This document shows positions 59,221 to 64,000 of a stretch of DNA of 64,000 bases, piece by piece (positions within the stretch are counted from its first letter, which is position 1; every line of letters starts with the position of its first letter). The notes under the pieces were generated by a model that saw only the letters and a list, made by a program, of their open reading frames with translations, was not told where the DNA came from and did no database searches. Origin of the DNA: Peribacillus frigoritolerans_B (GTDB lineage Bacteria > Bacillota > Bacilli > Bacillales > DSM-1321); NCBI RefSeq assembly GCF_044762665.1, contig NZ_JBIWES010000004.1:62001-126000 (forward strand), written 5' to 3'. Both the position numbers and the translations under genes were made by a program.

Positions 59221-60176
59221 ATGTCAAAAAGAAAACTCGTAATTAGCCAAAATTTGAATGAGCTCTTATTACAGAAGATCCAAGAATTGATCCCCGAGTG
59301 GACTGTTATCACTGGAAGATCTCCGGAAAATGGAGAGATCATATTGCCGATGCAGAAGTGATCGCAGGCTGGAAAGCGGAAATGTCTGTATCGATTGATG
59401 CAAGCGATGTTAAATGGATCCAGACATGGAGCGCCGGAGTGAATGCCTTACCCCTTGCAAATTTAGAACAAAAGAATGTTCAGATTACAACTGCAAACGG
59501 CGTTCATACGTATCCCATTTCAGAAACTATTTTTGCGTTAATGCTTGCCTTAACAAGAAAAGTAGATACATATATTAAGCAACAACAGACAAAGACCTGG
59601 CATCACGCACATATGAAGCAAGAAATTCATGAAAAGACCATCGGAATCATCGGTGTCGGAAAAATCGGAAAGGAAACCGCAAAAATTTCCAAGGCTTTTG
59701 GCATGACCGTATTGGGAATGCGCCATTCCGGTAAATCAGAAGAATTTGTCGATGAGATGTTCACACAAAAACAATTGAATGACCTTCTTCCTAGGTGTGA
59801 TTATATTGTCGTGACATTACCTTTGACCCCAGAAACAAGGAATATGTTTGGCAAAAAGGAATTCAAGTTAATGAAGCACTCCGCTTTTTTCATTAATATA
59901 GGAAGGGGAAACCTCGTCATTCAAAACGAATTGATTCAAGCGCTTAAGGACAAAGATATTGCAGGTGCTGGTCTTGATGTGTTTGAAACGGAGCCCCTTC
60001 CTGAGAATAGCCCATTATGGGAGTTGAGCAATGTAATCATCACGCCGCACACATCCGGAAATACGGAATTTTACGACCAAAGGCTAATTCAGGATATTTT
60101 CATCCCGAATTTAAAGAACTATTTAAAAGGTAAAACACCTTCAACAAATTTACTTGATTACAAAAAAGGGTATTAA
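59221..60176 (+). pseudogene. D-isomer-specific 2-hydroxyacid dehydrogenase, frameshifted near residue 37
   Basis: The ATG at 59221 has AGGAGG six bases ahead and reads MSKRKLVISQNLNELLLQKI, then QELIPEWTVITGRSPE, before leaving the frame and stopping at 59361. The next frame carries on KWRDHIADAEVIAGWKAEM and the rest to 60176: WIQTWSAGVNALPLANLE, GIIGVGKIGKETAKISKAFG (NAD loop), FINIGRGNLVIQ (catalytic Arg), DVFETEPLPE (Glu) and VIITPHTSG (His). Adding one A to the AAAA at 59327-59330 restores a single frame of about 318 residues. So it is either a recent pseudogene or a sequencing error. No ribosome binding site supports an internal start at 59298. Confidence 0.85.
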
Positions 60177-60221
60177 GAAATGTTCATGGTCTGTGTACAT
60201 AAATAATCTTCCCTTGTAAGC

Positions 60222-60250
60222 TTGCAGATTCCGACATTATCTGTTATATT
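60222..60250 (+). promoter_or_regulatory. Promoter of the cold-shock gene
   Basis: TTGCAG (60222-60227), 17-base spacer, TATATT (60245-60250). The transcript would have a leader of about 105 bases, with a GTGTG/CACAC hairpin at 60333-60346 just before the AGGAGG; long structured leaders are usual for csp genes. Confidence 0.65.
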
Positions 60251-60360
60251 TAAAAAGAATTATTTTTGTTCGGGAAGATTGATAAGTGAAAAACTTTTCG
60301 TCTAATGATTGAGCAAGGGTAGTAACACAATGTGTGGATTCACACTAGGAGGCAACAACA

Positions 60361-60561
60361 ATGGAACAAGGTAAAGTAAAATGGTTTAACGCAGAAAAAG
60401 GATTTGGCTTCATCGAACGCGAAAACGGAGACGATGTATTCGTACATTTCTCAGCTATCCAAAGCGAAGGATTCAAATCATTAGACGAAGGTCAAGAAGT
60501 TACTTTTGAAGTTGAGCAAGGTCAACGTGGACCCCAAGCTACTAACGTTCAAAAAGCGTAA
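60361..60561 (+). CDS. Cold-shock protein (CspA/CspB family)
   Basis: Single-strand nucleic acid chaperone of 66 residues, one OB fold. RNP1 is KGFGFIE and RNP2 is VFVHFSAI, within GKVKWFNAEKGFGFIERENG and DDVFVHFSAIQSEGFKS. Acidic residues and the C-terminal ATNVQKA are typical of Bacillus Csp proteins. AGGAGG precedes the ATG. Several paralogues are usual in a genome, so a letter is not assigned. Confidence 0.97.
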   Translation: MEQGKVKWFNAEKGFGFIERENGDDVFVHFSAIQSEGFKSLDEGQEVTFEVEQGQRGPQATNVQKA

Positions 60562-60580
60562 TTTTAAATACAATATATAA

Positions 60581-60610
60581 CGGACCCTACTTGTAGGGTC
60601 TGTTTTTTTT
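60581..60610 (+). terminator. Terminator of the cold-shock gene
   Basis: CGGACCCTAC/GTAGGGTCTG (one wobble) with a two-base loop, then eight Ts. Confidence 0.9.
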
Positions 60611-60628
60611 GATTGAAAAAGCAATCAT

Positions 60629-60656
60629 AAAAAAACCCTATTCACAGGGAATAGGG
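60629..60656 (-). terminator. Terminator of the crotonase gene
   Basis: CCCTATT/AATAGGG (60636-60642, 60650-60656) with a seven-base loop, then TTTTTTT on the minus strand. It lies about 125 bases past the stop; the gap holds nothing else. Confidence 0.8.
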
Positions 60657-60782
60657 AACATGAAACAAGTTTAGTAAATGGTAAACCTAGTATAACACAC
60701 TAAGAAAAGAAACCCTAATTTATCCGAAAAGTAAAAATTATCGCGCACTTCCGAAGCCCTGGATTTCGACCTCACCATTCAT

Positions 60783-61637
60783 TCATTTCTTATCCGCTTC
60801 ATATGTTCGATCCGTTCCCCATGGATAAAACGGAGGCATATCAGTGCTGCTTTTCATTTTGAAATCAGCTTTCCTTTTTTCGAGAAAAGCTTTGATCCCT
60901 TCTAATGCATCAGCTTGTTTTCCGGTCCAATGAATCATTTTCGATTCTATTTTGTGGGATTCAACAGGATGGTTTGCACCGAGCATTGACCACATTAACT
61001 GCCTGGATAACGTCACAGAGACGGAAGATGTATTTTCCGCAATGTCTGTCGCAATTTCCATTGCAGCAGACATCAATTCGTCTGGCTCGACGATCTTGTT
61101 TACCAACCTTCCCTCATATGCTTCACTGGCCGTAATCATCCTGCCGGTAAAAATCCATTCGGAAGCTTTTCCCATTCCGACAAGCCTAGGTAGGAACCAG
61201 CCGCTGCATGCCTCCATCGTTATCCCCCGCCTTGCAAATACAAAACCCATTTTTGCATCTGTTGAAGCAATTCTGATGTCCATGGGTAAAGTCATAGTTA
61301 TCCCGATCCCGACTGCCGCTCCATTAATGGCCGCTATCATAGGTTTCTTCATCTCAAAAATCCGTAATGACAACATTCCCCCTGCATCGCGATATTCAAC
61401 CAAAGGAGTGTGATCCATAAACGTTTCTGCACCTTTTTCCAAATCCATTCCGGCACAAAAAGCATCCCCAGCACCAGTTAATATGACGGCTCGTACGTCA
61501 TCATTTTCATCCGCTTCATTAAAAGCGCGAATCATCTCCTCACACATCTTTTCATTGAAAGCATTCATTCTCTCAGGACGATTAAGGGTAACAATCATGA
61601 TACGATCGACGATTTCACTAGTTATCGTGGAATACAA
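60783..61637 (-). CDS. Enoyl-CoA hydratase/isomerase (crotonase) family protein
   Basis: CoA-thioester hydratase or isomerase, 284 residues. The oxyanion-hole segments are VILTGAGDAFCAGMDLEKGA and AAINGAAVGIGITMTLPMDI, and the helix MGFVFARRGITMEACSGWFL has Glu at a position used by hydratases, though with Ser-Gly-Trp following. A hydratase of a short- or medium-chain acyl-CoA is most likely, but isomerase activity is possible. The TTG at 61637 is chosen because GGAGG lies eight bases before it; the in-frame ATG at 61643 is only two bases from that site. Monocistronic. Confidence 0.88.
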   Translation of the reverse strand: MYSTITSEIVDRIMIVTLNRPERMNAFNEKMCEEMIRAFNEADENDDVRAVILTGAGDAFCAGMDLEKGAETFMDHTPLVEYRDAGGMLSLRIFEMKKPMIAAINGAAVGIGITMTLPMDIRIASTDAKMGFVFARRGITMEACSGWFLPRLVGMGKASEWIFTGRMITASEAYEGRLVNKIVEPDELMSAAMEIATDIAENTSSVSVTLSRQLMWSMLGANHPVESHKIESKMIHWTGKQADALEGIKAFLEKRKADFKMKSSTDMPPFYPWGTDRTYEADKK

Positions 61638-61813
61638 TAACATTCCCTCCTTCTCTCACAAATTGAAACATTCAACGGAATTTAATTTTTACATATAATT
61701 ACATATTATATGTTTTATTTTCAGATTCCTAGTTATTTATTTTGACATGCTGATTATTAATTTAAATCTGAAGGATAATCACTCTTTTCTAAAAATATTT
61801 TACTTAAATGTGT

Positions 61814-61849
61814 AAAAAAAGACCAGTCGCATATGCAACTGGTTTTTTT
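61814..61849 (-). terminator. Terminator of the oligopeptide ABC operon
   Basis: ACCAGT/ACTGGT (61822-61827, 61838-61843), ten-base loop with an inner CATATG symmetry, then CTTTTTTT on the minus strand. Three bases past the stop of oppF. Confidence 0.85.
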
Positions 61850-61851
61850 GT

Positions 61852-62844
61852 TTACCAATATAAATGACAAGCAACGAAATGCCCTGGTTTTTGTTCTTTC
61901 CATTCAGGTACAGCACTGGAGCATATCTCCATCGCTTTAGGGCAGCGAGTCCGGAATACACAACCGCTCGGCGGATTGATCGGACTTGGTACATCGCCTT
62001 TAAGTACGATTCTTTCCCGTTTAATAGTCGGGTCTGGTATCGGCACTGCGGATAGCAAGGCCTGTGTGTATGGGTGTAGCGGATCTTTCGTTAAAGAATC
62101 ACTATCCGAAAGTTCCATCATTTTCCCAAGGTACATGACTAAAATGCGGTCTGAAATATACTTGACCATCGATAAATCATGCGCGATGAACAAATAAGTC
62201 AATCCCATTTCTTTTTGCAGCTCTTTTAATAAGTTGACCACTTGGGCCTGTATCGAAACATCCAAGGCAGAGATTGGTTCATCACAAACGATGAATTTAG
62301 GATTTAATGCCAACGCCCTTGCAATTCCAATACGCTGGCGTTGTCCACCACTGAATTCATGCGGAAAACGAGTGATATGTTCCGGACTTAAACCAACGAG
62401 CTTTAACAGGTCTTCCACCCGTTTTCTTCGCTCTTTACCTTTTGATATCCCATGAATGGCAAGTGGTTCCCCAATCAATTCCTCCACCTTCATCCTTGGG
62501 TTCAAGGATGCGTAGGGATCTTGGAAAATCATTTGTATTTCACGGCGGATATGTGACATTTCCCCGGGTTTGTAATCGAAAATATTTTTCCCCTGAAAGA
62601 GGACTTCTCCATTTGTCGGTTCATAAAGCCGAGTGATCGTACGACCTGCAGTCGACTTACCGCAACCGCTTTCCCCTACAAGACCGACAGTTTCCCCTGG
62701 GTAGATTTTGAGATCCAAACCATCTACCGCTTTCAGCGATTGAGAACCAATAGGAAAATGCTTCTTCAGATTCTTTATTTCAACAAGAGGAGAATTTTCG
62801 TTGTCTGTCTTTACTTTTACGGCCTTATTTTTCAGTGAAACCAT
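61852..62844 (-). CDS. oppF: Oligo/dipeptide ABC transporter ATPase, OppF type
   Basis: Second ATPase subunit of a peptide importer, 330 residues. Walker A VGLVGESGCGKSTAGRTITR, Q-loop IQMIFQDPYASLNPRMKVEE, signature EFSGGQRQRIGIARALALNP, Walker B IVCDEPISALDVSIQAQVV and H-loop LFIAHDLSMVKYISDRI. C-terminal cysteine-rich tail PPSGCVFRTRCPKAMEICSS is the oligopeptide/dipeptide extension of the subfamily. ATG at 62844 has AAAGGAGG eight bases before; the longer frame from 62865 overlaps oppD. Confidence 0.95.
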   Translation of the reverse strand: MVSLKNKAVKVKTDNENSPLVEIKNLKKHFPIGSQSLKAVDGLDLKIYPGETVGLVGESGCGKSTAGRTITRLYEPTNGEVLFQGKNIFDYKPGEMSHIRREIQMIFQDPYASLNPRMKVEELIGEPLAIHGISKGKERRKRVEDLLKLVGLSPEHITRFPHEFSGGQRQRIGIARALALNPKFIVCDEPISALDVSIQAQVVNLLKELQKEMGLTYLFIAHDLSMVKYISDRILVMYLGKMMELSDSDSLTKDPLHPYTQALLSAVPIPDPTIKRERIVLKGDVPSPINPPSGCVFRTRCPKAMEICSSAVPEWKEQKPGHFVACHLYW

Positions 62845-62857
62845 TGGTTCTCCTCCT

Positions 62858-63871
62858 TTATACATTAGTAGGTTCTTGTACCTGTGCTGCCTTTGCCATT
62901 GGGTGGTTCAGCCAGCATGCGGCTGTCTGACCTTCTTCCACTACTTCCAGCTCTGGATCATGGTCTTTACACACTTTCATTGCTGACTCACATCTTGGAT
63001 AAAATGGGCATCCTTTTGGCGGATCCAATAAATCCGGTGGTGATCCGATAATCGGAACCAATGGAGCCGTTTTTTCCATATCCAGCCTTGGCACCGTTTT
63101 AAGCAGACCTCTTGTATATGGATGCTGCGGGTTTGAAAATATAGCTTCTACCGTACCCGTTTCCACGACCTTGCCTGCATACATGACGACTACCCGTTCA
63201 CAAGTTTCCGCAACCACACCTAAATCATGAGTGATCAAAATGATGGAAGTATCCATTCTTCGTTGGATATCTTTCATCAGTTCCAAAATTTGCGCTTGTA
63301 TCGTTACATCCAATGCTGTTGTAGGTTCATCGGCAATCAGCAATTTCGGTTCACAAGCAAGGGCCATAGCTATCATCGCCCTTTGGCGCATCCCACCTGA
63401 AAACTCATGCGGATATTGCTGCATCCTTTTTTCCGGCTGAGGAATACCTACCAGTTTGAGCGTTTCCAACGCCCGTTCGTATGCATCATTTCGGGACATG
63501 TTTTTATTATGCTTTAAAATACCTTCCATGATCTGGCTGCCGATTTTCGTTGTCGGATTGAGCGAAGTCATCGGATCCTGGAAAATCATGCTGATTTCAT
63601 TTCCGCGAATCTTCTGCATTTCCGTTTCACTCATTTTAAGAAGGTTTTTACCGCCAAAATTTATCGACCCTTTTCCATACTCTGCTGGAGGTGTTTCCAA
63701 TAATCTCATGATAGATTTCGCTGTAACACTTTTGCCGCATCCGGACTCCCCAACAATGGCAACGGCTTCCCCTTTTTTCACTTCAAAGTTCACACCGCGA
63801 ACCGCTTGCACTTTTCCTGCATAAGTATGGAAGGTGATTTGTAAATCGTTGACTTCTAAAAGATTCTCCAT
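62858..63871 (-). CDS. oppD: Oligo/dipeptide ABC transporter ATPase, OppD type
   Basis: First ATPase subunit, 337 residues. Walker A VAIVGESGCGKSVTAKSIMR, Q-loop ISMIFQDPMTSLNPTTKIGS, signature EFSGGMRQRAMIAMALACEP, Walker B LLIADEPTTALDVTIQAQI, H-loop ILITHDLGVVAETCERV, and the C-terminal PPKGCPFYPRCESAMKVC extension. The second ATG, 63871, lies six bases after GGAGGG; the first, 63874, is too close. Pairs with OppF, 13 bases downstream. Confidence 0.95.
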   Translation of the reverse strand: MENLLEVNDLQITFHTYAGKVQAVRGVNFEVKKGEAVAIVGESGCGKSVTAKSIMRLLETPPAEYGKGSINFGGKNLLKMSETEMQKIRGNEISMIFQDPMTSLNPTTKIGSQIMEGILKHNKNMSRNDAYERALETLKLVGIPQPEKRMQQYPHEFSGGMRQRAMIAMALACEPKLLIADEPTTALDVTIQAQILELMKDIQRRMDTSIILITHDLGVVAETCERVVVMYAGKVVETGTVEAIFSNPQHPYTRGLLKTVPRLDMEKTAPLVPIIGSPPDLLDPPKGCPFYPRCESAMKVCKDHDPELEVVEEGQTAACWLNHPMAKAAQVQEPTNV

Positions 63872-63928
63872 CATCGTCCCTCCTATTCTAGTAATTTCAA
63901 ATCTTTATGTTAGATGTTAGGACTCATT

Positions 63929-64000
63929 TATTTCCTTAGTTTTGGATCTAGGGCATCCTGCAATCCGTCACCCGCCACATTGAACGCGAACATCGTTAAG
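63929..64000 (-). CDS. oppC: C-terminal end of an OppC/DppC-type ABC permease (cut by edge)
   Basis: Twenty-three codons and a stop: LTMFAFNVAGDGLQDALDPK then LRK. This is the conserved end of peptide permease C subunits (N-[LV]-x-GDGL-x-DALDP-[RK]). The remainder lies beyond the right edge. Its order before oppD and oppF matches the usual opp operon. Confidence 0.9.

Noticed and set aside
1..64000. CRISPR arrays, tRNA or rRNA genes, integrases, intact transposases
   Set aside because: Looked for regular spaced repeats, tRNA TTCGAATC-type arms with acceptor stems, and transposase or integrase motifs; none was convincing.

Overview
The window reads as chromosomal DNA of a low-GC, endospore-forming member of the Bacillaceae, most like Bacillus or Peribacillus. 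Evidence: AGGAGG-type ribosome binding sites with frequent TTG and GTG starts, many hairpin-plus-T-run terminators, an alpha/beta-type small acid-soluble spore protein gene, a SAM-I riboswitch before a sulfate assimilation operon, pdxST beside pdxR, and glnQHMP in the Bacillus subtilis order. No rRNA, tRNA, CRISPR array, intact insertion sequence or prophage was seen. Both edges cut a gene: glgC on the left and an oppC-like permease on the right.

Layout. 1-4316 (minus): glycogen operon GH15 hydrolase-glgB-glgC running off the left edge. 4317-6480: mug DNA glycosylase between two tracts of decayed sequence, one with a probable azlD remnant. 6480-14735 (minus): sulfate assimilation, read as promoter, SAM riboswitch, yezD-like small gene, a long second hairpin, then cysH-sat-cysC-sulfite reductase-DUF3906-cobA-sirB-sirC, with a TSUP permease after a terminator. 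Sat, CysC and CysH take sulfate to sulfite, the ferredoxin-type reductase makes sulfide, and CobA/SirB/SirC make its siroheme.

14975-20400: SsuE-like flavin reductase, a TetR regulator, an SDR dehydrogenase with a palindromic operator on its promoter, and pdxST divergent from pdxR. 20727-32364 (minus): D-serine dehydratase, a PabB-PabC fusion, two luciferase-like oxidoreductases, a superfamily I helicase, PepF, azoreductase and a YqcI/YcgG protein. 32561-39039: spore protein, iron alcohol dehydrogenase, an R2-like ligand-binding oxidase divergent from a GAF-LuxR regulator, ilvE, and an OFA-family transporter with tandem repeats at its promoter.

39645-44409: AI-2E transporter, YueI, a secreted L,D-transpeptidase, two unlisted small genes (33 and 42 aa), a deoxyribosyltransferase-like protein, a lone HicB-like protein and a DUF4190 membrane protein. 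44900-53607: glnQHMP, an acidic hypothetical protein, an AEC transporter, guaD-ade purine deamination, and a lactonase. 53670-64000: endonuclease I, CoA-type Nudix hydrolase, an iolA/aminotransferase pair, GNAT, a frameshifted 2-hydroxyacid dehydrogenase, cold-shock protein, crotonase and an oligopeptide ABC transporter.

Most of the window is ordinary housekeeping and accessory metabolism, and no clearly new multi-gene system was found. The most interesting items are the double attenuation around yezD/cysH, the R2lox/LuxR pair, several well-formed operator candidates, the small genes, and two diverged copies of a dispersed Bacillaceae-type intergenic repeat.
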